This document shows positions 43,932 through 53,934 of a stretch of 64,000 nt of DNA, in pieces. The notes under the pieces were generated by a model. It was not told where the DNA came from. It did no database searches and saw only the letters and a program-made list of their open reading frames with translations. The stretch lies in contig OY855910.1 of the NCBI GenBank assembly GCA_963693305.1, positions 19,322,362-19,386,361 of the forward strand. Direction: 5' to 3'. Within the stretch, counting starts at the first letter, position 1, and each line of letters starts with the position of its first letter. The position numbers and the translations under genes were made by a program. This DNA is from Meandrina meandrites (taxonomy: Eukaryota; Cnidaria; Anthozoa; Scleractinia; Meandrinidae).

Positions 43932-46385
43932 GGCTGCTGCTGCTGCTGCTGCTGATGCTGCTGCTGCTGCTGCTGATGCTGCTGCTGCTGCTGCTGCTGT
44001 TGCTCTAGCAGAGCCAGTCGCTACTCAAGAGCTGTAAATCGGAACAGTTAGTAGTCGAGCGAAGATTTTTTTTAACTAGGTCTATTGGTTGATTGTATTT
44101 TCTCCGTTTCCTGTGACTTTGCTGACGTTCATGGCTTTTTTCTTTTCTTTATTGTTGATTATCAGAGTACAACTTGAATGCCTGCAGGCGGAGTTAAACG
44201 CACCTTCACAATTCAAGGCAAGTACATGTAATAACTTCAGGCGGCAAACAGAATAACTTACAGGAATCTGTTTTGTAGCAACAAATCATTAAAAAGAAAT
44301 AAACAAGGTCTTCAATAACTGTTTTACTTGTTCTTCATCAATTGTAATTACAACTGAACTGAAAATGTCACCAAGTTAACATCAGAACTTGGGACATCCT
44401 CAGCTGTTATTTTGATTTAGTCCAAGTTTCGGTTTAAAAGAAAATTGTAAGCTGCCCTACTGGAGAGAAAACGCCTACTTTCACTCAGTCAATGAAAAGA
44501 CACCGGCGTTTCTAACTGCTATGGTATAAAGAGAATGGAAAGCGGTTAATTACTCTGGATAAAACGTGGTTGCTTATATGAAGTTATCAGTGATAGAATG
44601 ATAAGAATGATTAGATTATCAGCTGTCAGTTGGAAAAGTCTTGTGATTATCGTTTTTGTGGCGCAAAAAAAAACTTCTGTTGTGATGTGGTTATAACTCC
44701 GGCAGTTCGAAAACAATTGCTCTGTTTTCTCGTAGGCTCGTCTAAACGAGATGATGTCACAGATTCGCTTGCGGCAGAGTCAAGCTGGCGAGAGACTGGG
44801 GCGAGCAGATGGCAGATACGTAGTGGAAGGCGTTATGCAGGAACAGCTAAAACAAGTAAGAAAATATTTGCATTAAAATTTATGATTTTTATATTTTGAC
44901 ATGTTTTGAGCTCCACCGATCCTGGTTCATATAAAAGTCGATGTGTGAGTGCAACGAAGGTTGGATTTTGCTTTTATCTACTGTTGTCAAATTGACGTCA
45001 GTTTTTCCTGCTTTTGTCCTGTTGTTGATCATGAATAAAACAATCATTCTGCGAAATCGCACGGAATACCCAGGAATACCGCCTGATGTTGACACGACGA
45101 AGCGCAAGGCGGCTAAGATCAGACGATATTCCGCAAGATTGAGCAGGGTAATTGTTTTATTATTCAACAAATTGTCAACGAAAAATATTGTACAACTAAA
45201 AATGCTACGGTTATGCAGCGCTTTGAAAGACATCTTGGCAAACTGCGAATATCGCAGGATATCTGTTATGTACAGACGAGGAAAAATCATGACTTTCTTA
45301 CCATATATGGGTATTTGAAGTGGAGGTGGCTAGTGGTGGATATTTACCAAGCTGTGAGGCGGCAAGGTAAATATCCACCACTAGCCACCTCCACTATGGT
45401 GATAGTTGTTTTATGTATACTAAAATGAGATAATATAGCCCCAAAAGGATTATTTTTTACACATTTATTCCTGTCAACGATTACCGTTTTCGCGCGCGAG
45501 TTGCTCAGAGGTGAATAGCAAAGGATATCCGGAGTTTGAGCAGCCAATCAGCGCGCGCCAACAACGCTTATCCACTGTTTTAGTATACAGCTATTTCGAG
45601 AAAGGCAAAAAGCGCAGGCGACAAGACCGATAGGTGGTCTGGGTATTCACTGGAATTTTGCATATTGGCCTAGAGGAAATGTACAATTTGTATTTTGCAT
45701 GTGAAGAATTTGTTTTTCCTCTCAGGAGCCCTTTTTCTGTAACTTTACTTTTACTGTTGCATGTCATTGAGTTCCGAAAATTCTTCTAAAATTCAGAGTG
45801 GCTAAACGTACCTTGTTTCCACATGCCTTTAGTGAAAGGAAACTTGCAAATTCACGTTTATTACGTCGTTATATCTCATTAGTATTCAACACGTGCAGTT
45901 GCTCAATACTACCTTTCAGTCTCGAAATAGCTGTATACTAAATATCAACAGTTGACGTGGGTGGAGAGACTTTAGATGAGTAAATTAATGGAAATGTTTC
46001 GAATGAAATTTGAAATGCAGCAGTAAAATAAAGTAGTTGGATGTATCAAGGTAAGTAAACACAGGCACATGACCCCATACAATACACATTGTACTGAAAT
46101 GGCTGCCATGCCTTAACTACCCAAAGTACAGTAGTGCCACACTTTTTCCAGGATCAACTTTATTCACGACTAGCTTCAGATCTGATCACATTTCGATTTC
46201 GTTCATTGATATGCCTGTTATGCGTACGTATTGCTGTGAGGTAAATAAACAGTTATTGGTTGTTGCAGCATCTTGAACGTCAACAAGTTGGTCTGATGCA
46301 TCTCATAACAATCATCAAGGATGATCTACAGGACCTGGGCACTATAGAACGGGGACTCACAGAGCTGCCTTCAACAAGGACCTAA
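25799..46385 (+). CDS. NUP54: Nucleoporin NUP54 (13 coding exons)
   Basis: The exons are 25799-26030, 27606-27719, 30291-30520, 35331-35518, 38068-38170, 38423-38516, 39201-39255, 39488-39581, 40526-40633, 43218-43285, 44166-44217, 44736-44855 and 46269-46385. Phases agree and the total is 1575 nt (524 residues; human about 507). Residues 1-115 form an FG-repeat region (start MSLFGASSQ, about a dozen FG pairs). Next are a Gln/Ala linker and the Nup54 alpha/beta domain at about 140-335 (LQAYWGTGKGFYN, NPFCRFK, IPATDVFTHLNQTNIKTQ, NPPAG-VD). Coiled coils fill 345-520 (LAQFKRKHLELSHR, ADEEQLR, ARLNEMMSQIR). In the nuclear pore, NUP54 joins NUP62 and NUP58 in the central transport channel complex. 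Intron 11 has a GC donor; the other introns are GT-AG. Introns are loaded with mobile elements. An ATTAAA at 46560 is a possible poly(A) signal. Confidence 0.95.
26160..26182 (+). repeat. C23 homopolymer in NUP54 intron 1
   Basis: An uninterrupted run of C, followed shortly by a T run (26191-26202). Prone to assembly error and slippage. Confidence 0.9.
27775..28788. mobile_element. piggyBac-like MITE, 1014 bp, in NUP54 intron 2
   Basis: Terminal inverted repeats CCCTTTAACCGGCA and TGCCGGTTAAAGGG are flanked by TTAA on both sides (27771-27774, 28789-28792). The CCCTTT start and TTAA duplication are the piggyBac signature. A 155-residue frame inside (27950-28417) shows no transposase motif, so the copy is probably non-autonomous. 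Confidence 0.85.
29332..30083. mobile_element. TA-flanked MITE (mariner-type ends), 752 bp
   Basis: Ends CCATATTTT..AATTGGC and (reverse) GCCAAAATATGG are flanked by TA. The interior has several 'cggcgtttatt'-like motifs. Near its right end sits a second inverted pair, AAACTCAGAAAACCGTGAAC (29847) with its complement ending 30060. This is either a subterminal structure or a nested 0.2-kb MITE. Confidence 0.65.
30680..32495. mobile_element. TTAA-flanked giant palindromic element, 1816 bp
   Basis: Two arms of about 814 bp (30680-31493 and 31682-32495) are reverse complements of each other with few mismatches and no net length difference. The loop is 188 bp. Ends are GGTGGCTTGACTGGG / CCCAGTCGAGCCACC and TTAA lies outside both (30676-30679, 32496-32499). 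Mirror-image open frames of 102 residues at 31118-31426 (minus) and 31749-32057 (plus) are a by-product of the symmetry. Located in NUP54 intron 3. Superfamily: piggyBac/Kolobok type by target site, otherwise unassigned. Confidence 0.85.
32673..33702. mobile_element. Second TTAA-flanked foldback element, 1030 bp
   Basis: Ends GGTGTCTCAATACA (32673) and TGTATCGAGACACC (33702) lie between TTAA copies (32669-32672, 33703-33706). Arms pair as 32673-32790 with about 33585-33702, then 32826-32925 with about 33225-33320. The offset between these pairings (about 226 bp) is explained by a nested insertion in the right arm. Arm identity is clearly lower than in the neighbour at 30680-32495, so this copy is older or evolves faster. 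Confidence 0.8.
33338..33569. mobile_element. Nested 0.23-kb MITE inside foldback element
   Basis: Inverted ends of about 48 bp (33338-33390 and 33519-33569) share TTACrGTGCrACT and CTCCAACCAAGGCCACC. The piece sits in one arm of the 32673-33702 palindrome only, and its length matches the asymmetry between the arms. Confidence 0.7.
34299..34870. mobile_element. TA-flanked MITE, 572 bp, in NUP54 intron 3
   Basis: Ends CCTTATTACATGAAATTTT and its complement (ending 34870) are flanked by TA. Both ends contain many 'ttaatttcgcgatttt'-like subrepeats. A related motif cluster occurs at 63620-63660. Confidence 0.75.
36315..36730 (-). mobile_element. Retroposed 3' fragment with 49-bp flanking direct repeats
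   Basis: The 49 bases 36315-36363 recur at 36682-36730 with one mismatch. Between them lies a segment that on the minus strand starts with (TTTA)n-like repeats and ends CCAATAAAA plus a poly-A of about 20. This is the expected form of a 5'-truncated retroposed transcript end with a poly(A) tail and target duplication, in NUP54 intron 4. The duplication is unusually long. Confidence 0.65.
36560..36660 (+). repeat. (AAAT)n microsatellite
   Basis: Runs of AAAT and CAAT tetranucleotides with interruptions. Part of the retroposed fragment. Confidence 0.9.
37838..37896 (+). repeat. Two-copy tandem repeat in NUP54 intron 4
   Basis: A 26-bp block (TTTATCACACCTACCGATAC...) occurs at 37838 and 37871, period 33. 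About 80 bp downstream is a short hairpin with stem GGGTTTTGGCC / GGCCAAAACCC (37984-38010). Confidence 0.8.
41074..42900. mobile_element. TIR transposon with THAP remnant, 1827 bp, NUP54 intron 9
   Basis: Ends AGGTCAAATGAACCAAAATT (41074) and its complement (ending 42900) are flanked by the same 4 bp, TTAG (41070-41073 and 42901-42904). It contains a broken THAP-domain reading frame on the minus strand near its right end. TTAN-like target sites and THAP proteins together recall the Kolobok superfamily, although TTAG instead of TTAA is unusual. No transposase core recognised. Confidence 0.7.
42239..42664 (-). pseudogene. THAP-domain protein fragment (transposon-derived)
   Basis: The 101-residue minus-strand frame (42544-42239) has the second half of a THAP zinc finger: ICAVHF (Cys-x2-His), a spaced Phe/Leu segment, then LKEDAVPRTIF, the family AVPxIF signature. 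The first half lies upstream in another frame (FPANSKLTKQWLLKMKRKE), after an in-frame stop. The domain is thus split by a frameshift near 42520. THAP domains bind DNA, and here it is almost surely part of the surrounding TIR element. Dead copy. Confidence 0.7.
43822..44004 (+). repeat. Long interrupted (CTG)n repeat, about 183 bp
   Basis: About 61 triplets of CTG, with CGG and ATG-type interruptions (GCGGCTG, GATGCTG). Lies in NUP54 intron 10, about 160 bp before exon 11. The resulting poly-Ala, Leu or Cys frames are artefacts. Confidence 0.97.
45033..45162. repeat. Small MITE-like inverted repeat
   Basis: Imperfect inverted ends AATAAAACAATCA... and ...TAATTGTTTTATT, about 35 bp each, in NUP54 intron 12. 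Confidence 0.5.
45321..45394. repeat. Perfect 29-bp stem hairpin
   Basis: 45321-45349 (GTGGAGGTGGCTAGTGG...) is the exact complement of 45366-45394, with a 16-nt loop. In NUP54 intron 12; shaped like a pre-miRNA but more likely a MITE core. Confidence 0.85.
45578..45942. repeat. Inverted repeat pair, likely MITE, 365 bp
   Basis: TTTAGTATACAGCTATTTCG at 45578 and its complement ending 45942, in NUP54 intron 12. Ends extend imperfectly outward (CACTG.../...CAACAG). No coding content. Confidence 0.6.
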
Positions 46386-49363
46386 AGAAACCTCGTAGAT
46401 ATATAGTGTTCCGCCGAACTGTTCGTGTGAAAACAGGAAACTAGCAGTCTTTCGAGATATGTTCTTGTTTTTACAGTAAATTGTATGTGCTTTCTTGATT
46501 ACTGTGGGCGTCTTGTTACTCCATTCTCACTTAATATCGCGATTGACAAAAACTGCAAAATTAAAAAAGCCCATTTAAAATAGTGCTGCGAAAATTGAAA
46601 GTGCGGAATTCGATACCTTATATAGGCAAGAAGAAAGTTGCTCTTGCCATGATCGCAAGGTCTTTTTTGAGATCAGTTCACAGCCAGATCAGAAACAAAT
46701 TGACACTGAAGTTGACTTTGTTTTTAAAAGTCAGGGGAAGCGTCACATCATCAGCATGGGCGGGACAAGGTTGGAGTTGACGAAGAACCGTCTGTAGACA
46801 TCGAGAAAACATTTTGTAAACACCTTTTGGAAGAGAAAAAACAAGCAACCATCATGTAAAAAAAAACTGATTTAACTAACGGAACGGGTGATTGTTCGTT
46901 TGACTGAGTGGGTGCAACCAACTTATCGAGTGCTTTGTTCTGATGCTTTCTCGATTGTTTATCCTGAATGCTGAAAGTCGTGACCCAAATTTAAGTCCAT
47001 TTGTTTGTGAAATTCCGAAAGTTAATCAGTCTCGCAAAATATGGCTCTGTCGTTTTCGCGATTAATGAGAATGAGATGGTAACAGATATTTAGCCTAGAT
47101 ATATTGGAATCAACTGACAATATATGTAATAATGCTTTTCGCCTTACTAATTTTCTGTTAATTAATTTATGCATGAATTGCACACGATCTTTAATTTGTA
47201 CAAAGACAAACCACTATGCTGCTGAGTTAGTTATTCGTTTAGTCGTCAAGTAGCTATTCATTCATAGAAGTTCTCGGTGTTATTCGAGTCGAAAATTTAA
47301 ATTGAATCTTCCTTTAATTGGCAACCCCTGCAGGCATGTATTAATGTGCTGCCTTATTTATCATGCAAGATTGTGGCCTTGTTTTCTACTCAATGAAGAA
47401 AAAAAAAGAGGCGTCTTAATTAAATGTTGGCCAGCGTGTTCGTGGTAAATATTTCGATGCATTGTTTTCATAGAAATTTATCTTGTGAACCAGCCAATGC
47501 GGTGGATGCAATTTCAAAAGAAATCAAACCAAACTAATTTTGTTGAAAGTTGTTTGAGTTCATGAGTAAACTGACAAAATTTAGTGAATTCTATATTCCA
47601 GGCGACTTCCGTCTTTTAAGTTCTTTTTGACTGCGCACAAGAAAGGCGATATGTTTTAAGATATCGCTCTATTTGTGCGAAGTCAAAGCTTAAAAGCTTT
47701 GCCTTATCCTTAAGTTTGCAACGTGACTTTGTTGAGTGTGAAGGTCGCGGAATCGTTTTACTGGCGCCGGCCACCAAACAACGCAGTAATGAGCTACATG
47801 TTACCAGTGTATATAGTCTGCAATTGTTGCATATTTCGTTTTCATAAGTATTCTGTAATAAAGTACAACTGTTGAATAAAGGCAAAATAATATTTAGCTT
47901 GCGTCTTGGGTTTGTTTAGGCTTTATGTATGTATGTTTTAAACTTTTGAAGTTGAATAGCTTTGCCTTTGCATGTGTTAAACTATGTTACAAAATTTAAC
48001 TTTAACTCATTCACCATTCTTATTATTATAGACGTGGATTAAAAAAAAGCGACAAAAGACGTCAGCGATTTGCGCGCGATTGTCGGAAATGACAGGCCCG
48101 AAAGCGATCAACACTACAGTTTGAACTTTTTTCTCGAAGCTTCTGAAACATATTAGTACGTCAAATAAATTAACCAACTGCTTTCAAATTCACTCGAAGT
48201 TATATTTGGAAAGAATAAAGACAAAAGAAACACTTGAAAGAAAATCAAGCTTGCCGAAAATATGCCTTCATGTTAATGAGAGGCAAAAATGCACTCAATT
48301 ATGCATAGTTGACGGGAAAAAAGACATTGTATACTTTGTAGACAATGCTAGGTATAAACCAACGGTCCACTTGTATATTTGTTTAACGTTATCTAGAATA
48401 AATTGAAGAAAGAATATCTTTGAAAAGTAAACTGAGACACAAAACCGGGTATATGTTGAATCGGTGTTTATGGACCATTCACTCAGCTTTCGCCCAAGTT
48501 AGAGAACGTGAAACAACTGTTCGGTATTATTTCAGTTCCTTGCCACTACGTATCTTAACTAGAATAAAAAAAAATCCGTGTTTATCAGTTGTATTTAAGG
48601 ACAGGGTGCTGAACTTAATTCTTAGGTTTTCACGTTTGAAATAAATCTTTCTTCGTTACGCACAGAATAAAACGACTTTTATTTGAAGAAGTTCTTTTAA
48701 GTACGTATTCTCTAACCACTTATTATCACCCTCTTGTAATATTAGTTTAGTCACCAATAAGACGTCGTAACATGCGTTGTACGATATCCTTAGTCAACAA
48801 TTTGCTCTTCACTGTCAAGTACAAATGTTATAAACAATGCCCAAAATCCCCTCATTGAACGTTGCGGTTTTCCCAAACTGAAAAGAAACAACATCGGTAA
48901 AGTACTTGGCGTGAACATTAAAGAACATGACAAAGAATGCAATCTAAGAACCGTACGTGATAGCGGAACAGGTTTTCCCGTATCTAAATTTATTGAATTC
49001 ATGCTTACACAAGCGTGATATATCAAGTCTGAAATTCATGCAAATTTCTCAAGAAATAGACGGCGGCTTAGTGCCTGACCGGAAATAAATAAAATTGTCT
49101 TTGAACAGTAGCAGCCGATTGAAGCTGTTTATTGGCCGTAATAGGCTACACTGTTCCATTTATAGCGACTCTTATACTATTCAACAACTGAACGCTTTGT
49201 AGAAATCGAAGAATGATTTTAAGCGTATTATAAACGCACGATTAGCTAACGTGTGCTACAGCCGAGCAGTACTAACCACTATGAAAACAGTCAGACTTAG
49301 TCAATCTATATCTTGCTTTACCACTGCGAACCTGCCTCAGGTCACATAACTCTACTACTCAAA
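46386..49363. other. Intergenic, NUP54 to BMP gene
   Basis: Convergent intergenic space holding the 3' UTRs. Short frames at 46583-46780, 48206-48406 and 48420-48644 show no recognisable family or splice context. No repeat pair noticed. Confidence 0.4.
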
Positions 49364-49369
49364 TTTATT
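49364..49369 (-). terminator. Possible poly(A) signal of BMP-like gene
   Basis: AATAAA on the minus strand, 139 bp beyond the stop codon of the ligand gene. Confidence 0.4.
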
Positions 49370-49507
49370 CACTATCTTCCAATATCGTATTAGGGTGCTA
49401 AACACCTTTTATCAATATAAATATGTTCTTTAACACTTAATTTGTTCTCTATGCATTCATTTTAAATGAGCTGACAATTTTCAGGCCCGTTTTTAGCTGT
49501 AAATGTA

Positions 49508-50752
49508 CTAGCGGCATCCACATGTTGACGCCACCATGCCTGAGTATTCTTTTAGCACAATGCTCCCATCCAGTTCAAAATACATCAGGCTCATGGAGTG
49601 TAAACTCGTTGGTACGCAGCAAGCTGCTGGGATTTTTTTATTGTACCGGTGGTGAAGAAGATTTTGTATAATGGCGTGGTTCGATGGATTGAAGTTTTTG
49701 TCGATGATTTCAGGGCATGTACCCATGCAGTAAAATGCGCTGAATCCACGCGGCGCAATAATCCATTTGTCCCAGTTTAAGTCACGAAACTTCACAAATA
49801 GTTTGTGTCTTGCACACTTGTCATCCACCGATCTTCGGCTTCTTGTAAACGTGAAAGTAGTATCGTCGTTATTTTTTCCTTTCTTTTTTGTGTATTGGTC
49901 GCTTATTTCCCGTGTTTCGTTGGGAATCTCATTGACAGATTTCAGTGATTTATCTTGGTTTTTCTCCTTACCATCACCGTAAATAACCAAGATAGGTTCT
50001 TTTCTACCGCCAGTTGCAATGTAGAAATCTGAATTTGGAATTCCAAACCCGCTCACCGTGATCCACAGGCCGAAGTTCCGCGATGGCCAAGAACTCCAAA
50101 ACGCTACAGCTGAGGTAACATTTAACACGATCCACCCGCCAACCCGACGACATTTGACGAGTTTGGTATCGACTGTAGTAAGCTTTCGCTTCCAACTTGT
50201 GCTGCCGTCAACAGCTCGGCGGTTCAAACGATGCACTGTCACCTTGAAATGGCCGTGACTGTTCTCGAGCTTAGAACGTCTCTTAAATATCCTGAGCTCT
50301 GCTTTCTTTATTTGTTCGTCTGGTTTGAGCGAAGATAAATTGAAGTAGAAATGTCGCTCTTCTGCGCCGCCGACACTCGGATCTGCAGTGATAAATGAAA
50401 GGCGACGTTCACATATTACCATAATATTTATGTAGTGCAATAATTTACTCAATTGCGTTTCCTTTGCGCGAGCTTCTTGTAACAGGAATGATTACATACC
50501 TCTGAAGAATGTTCTTATCGTTTTACCAGGAGCTGCCTTGCCAAACTTTGTAAAACTACTTGTATGAGCTTGCTCCTTGTACAGGTCCATAACATATTTG
50601 GGTACTTGAGACCTGCTTCTTGACACGCTCGGCTTTTCTTTAATTTCTAACAAGTTCAGTAAATCGTTTTGCAGATGCGTAAACTCGGCTCCATTTTGAA
50701 GTGATACTGGTGTGAAGCACACTAAAAGTAAAATAAAGTCGAGCGAATTCAT
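49508..50752 (-). CDS. BMP-type TGF-beta ligand precursor (BMP2/4-like), 2 exons
   Basis: Exon 1 is 50752-50500 and exon 2 is 50382-49508, with a 117-bp GT-AG intron in phase 1; 375 residues. A signal peptide lies at about 1-18 (MNSLDFILLLVCF). The prodomain has HFYFNLSSL and WIVLNVTSAVAFW, which match the BMP2/4 prodomain pattern. A furin site RSRR ends at residue 268. The mature chain is 107 residues with all seven cystine-knot cysteines (C..YCMGTC..ACCVP..TCGCR), including the one for dimer formation. It is secreted and would signal through BMP receptors and Smads. Two coding exons with a prodomain intron also suit BMP2/4; ADMP or another BMP paralogue cannot be excluded. The mature N-terminus is very short: five residues before the first Cys. 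Confidence 0.9.
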
Positions 50753-50867
50753 TTGAGCGCTCTGCGGGATCCCTTGGCACTAGTGCTTCTCATGGGCTAA
50801 TCGTTCGGCCGGTGTGGTTGCTGAATGTTGCACTGATTACTGAAGTATCCAAGTGGTTCATTTGTGA

Positions 50868-50874
50868 CTTTATA
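50868..50874 (-). promoter_or_regulatory. TATA box of BMP-like gene
   Basis: TATAAAG on the minus strand about 115 bp upstream of the start codon, directly preceded by a GC box (next entry). Confidence 0.6.
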
Positions 50875-50875
50875 G

Positions 50876-50881
50876 CCGCCC
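50876..50881 (-). promoter_or_regulatory. GC box (GGGCGG) beside TATA box
   Basis: GGGCGG on the minus strand ends one base before the TATAAAG motif, a compact core-promoter arrangement in otherwise AT-rich sequence. Confidence 0.45.
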
Positions 50882-53798
50882 ACTATATTGTTCACGTGCA
50901 CGCCCGACATTAACCAACAGTGCAGTCTGCTGCCACGCCGGAATTTATATATTCTCTACAACTGACTCCAAAATAACCTTCTAAAAATATTCAATAAGTG
51001 GTCAGGAAAAAAACTAATATTTGTTTAGTTTTGGCAAACTGAACAACCATAAATAAAAACTTTTCTTTCCGATTATGGGTTGATGAATTTGGATCGATTA
51101 CTGTGTTCAATAAACCGATGAAATTGTGGTCACACACCGTTGAGAGTTAGCTAAAAAATTTGTACATGCTGATTTGTGAGACAGCGGTCATTTTGCGGCT
51201 GAATGAAGAGCTATAGAATAGAAAACACTTCATATGGCTGTCGTTTAGAAGTTCTCTTAATTAAGCGGAAATGAGTTGTAAACTTGCATGAAACAGTGGA
51301 GTGTTAAACTCAAAAGGTGTAGAATAAGCTATGTATAATACAAAAGCGTTAGGCCGTCTTTTTGACTCTAAGCATTGCACATTAGCTGTTGGAATGACAT
51401 TATCCTGAAAGTGTTTCTAAACAAAAGAAGAAGGCGTGATGAACGGACAAGATGGGTTAGAAAACAAGGATGTTTAAGCTGCTCTTAAGCAGGTTGACGT
51501 CCTACAAAGACAAACTGATAGAAAGGCGTTGAGTTTGATGTGCTGAACACAAATTACCATACAGCAGGCGACATGAAGCTCGGGCTTAGTATTGTGTTAC
51601 TGGTGTTTATTTGCACCGCATAACAGCACATCTTTGTCAGGTTCTTAACTTCAATGTACGCTCTTGTATATTTAATTTCCCTGTGTAATTGCGTCGAAGC
51701 CTTCCAAACAGTTCAACAGGCATGAGCGTTCTGAATTTGCAGTCACAGACACTAGGATTAGCACAAAGCATCCTCAAATAACTCGTTTACTTTCTTATGC
51801 GTGGAAGCAGAAAAGAACAAAAGCAGTATTGAATAAACTTATCAGAGCGTGCCCAATACTATGGTGATGTCAGTTCAGATATTTTATTCGGCGATTAAGT
51901 GAATCCTTGTTAACCACAATCTTCAAGATTGAACTTTGTTGTGATCAGTGATAATATACTTAATGTAGAATGCTGCAAGTTATAAAACATTCTTATTTTA
52001 TTAAAAATATCATTATTTGGTATTGAGTGCAAAAAAAAAAATATTAGCATGTGGCAACGGTCGAAACGTGCTCGTTGTTAATTATGTTTCTTGATAAAGG
52101 CTAACGGGAAAAAAATTATTTTCTGAGTTCGGATCCTTTCTACACGTGCCCATCCTTCCGTCGGGAAGGGGAGTGAGTCATTTTGGACGTAATAACATTC
52201 CCTCCTTCCGGGGGTGGGTGGTGTAGGAAAATTATTTTAGACATGAAAACCACAAAAATGTAGTTCGGAATTTTTTCTTGACTTTTAGTCGAAAACGTTC
52301 GGTTTTAATTGATCTTTTCACTTTGTATATATAGCCTTTGATTTCTTAAAAAAGTGACATACAACGTACCATTTCTCGGTCCTAACAGCACCAGCTTGAA
52401 CAACAATAAAAATCGAATATATTTTTGGCATGTGTACAAATTTTGATTTCCATTAATGGTATTTTGTTGGACATTGTTTACGATTTGTTTTGGTGCAGTT
52501 GTGTTCGTAACCAAGTTAATAAGACGCAGATTTGGAGATAGACACCGCGCCTCGCTGCGTCATTCAGACGTTCATAATATATGGGCCAACTAAGCACAGA
52601 GCCAATATCAAATAAAATTTTACAAATATTTTAAACCGAAAATTATATTAATCCCAAGCTTTGTCAGATTTTAAATACAAATGAAGTCGACTATCACCGA
52701 AATTTTGAAAGAAAGGCCGGTGAAGTGTTGATAATTTCTTGCTGTAGTCCGAGGTTGCATTATTTCAAAGGCGTGGATAAAATAGGACAGATCTGTTTAA
52801 TTGATCATAAAACGTCATCAATTCTAGCCCATTGACGAGAGACTCAAAAAGCATTCTTATAAAACGACTGTGTAGTATTTCCATTGTTCTGATGTTGCAA
52901 CTTGCGAAGCAAACTCGTGCTTTTGCTATTTTTAGCAACTAGAATAAGGATTTCTTTTTTCCAAGATTCAGTAACTTGCGAATTGCGCACGGTATAAAAA
53001 TTTCCCTCGCTGATAAATTAGGTGCGGAAAAATTTGCTTCATCGCAGAAGATTTTGTGTAAATTTGCTGTATAGATAAGAATTCGTAGCGATTATTAAAT
53101 TGAGGTTGTACTAAAATTAGCAGTTTTTCATAAAATCACTTAATTTCCAAAATAACCCTTTACTGAAGTAATTCAGATATACAGCGTGGACGAAGCTACT
53201 ACTTATCTGTTGAAAAAGACAATACACACATGGGTCTATAAAGATGTGTAAACTCAGCCGGTATATCTTGTGTTTCTTTACTTTGATGGTATTTTCAAGA
53301 ATAGTTCGATAAGAAATTCCCTTTATTATGATCAAGGAGAAATTGAATTCCAGTTCCAACAACAAGGCAGTAATATTTATACTGCTTTACTTTTATAATA
53401 CTGAGATTTACATCATCATCACCATCATTTCCTTTTCCCTATATTTGAATGTAGATGATACAGTGAAGATTTTGAATAAGCTTTCTTCAAACGAACGATT
53501 AATTTAATTCAGTTGTGGAAATTGAGCAGTTAAAACTTAGAAAAATGAAATCCACACAAAACGCCAGCCTCACTGCATGATAGCTTGAGACAGAACGTAT
53601 GTAAAAGTGCTAATATAACTTTTGTTTACTGGTCGTAACGAATCATCACATTCTCTTTGCGGAAAACACTTTTGTTCATCATAAGCACTCAAATTCTAAG
53701 CTTTTTAGCAATGCATAGTCCATATGTCACGTTTGTTGCCGCTGTGTGTGCATTTTATTTCAATTGTTTGTTCATTTCATGATGCATTACGCCCTATA
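50882..53798. other. Intergenic upstream of BMP-like gene
   Basis: No gene or repeat recognised. It may hold regulatory DNA for the divergent ligand gene. GA/CT-rich spots near 52150-52220 are the only compositional change. Confidence 0.35.
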
Positions 53799-53934
53799 TG
53801 AATGGTAGCGAGGCTGGAGGTGACCTTGTTTTGATACAGAACTCACTGCTTTTGTTTTGCAAATCAAGTTGTTCTGATGCTAATGGTTTGCATTTACATC
53901 AATGCAAGGTCACTTCCAGCCTCGGTGCCATTCA
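53799..53934. repeat. Small MITE, 136 bp, 30-bp inverted ends
   Basis: TGAATGGTAGCGAGGCTGG at 53799 pairs with the complement ending 53934, with a few mismatches. About 76 bp between arms. Confidence 0.75.

Noticed and set aside
43789..44037. Poly-Ala protein of 82 residues
   Set aside because: Translation of the CTG microsatellite in a NUP54 intron.
45321..45394. microRNA precursor
   Set aside because: A perfect 29-bp stem lacks the bulges of a typical precursor, and neighbouring inverted repeats point to MITE origin.
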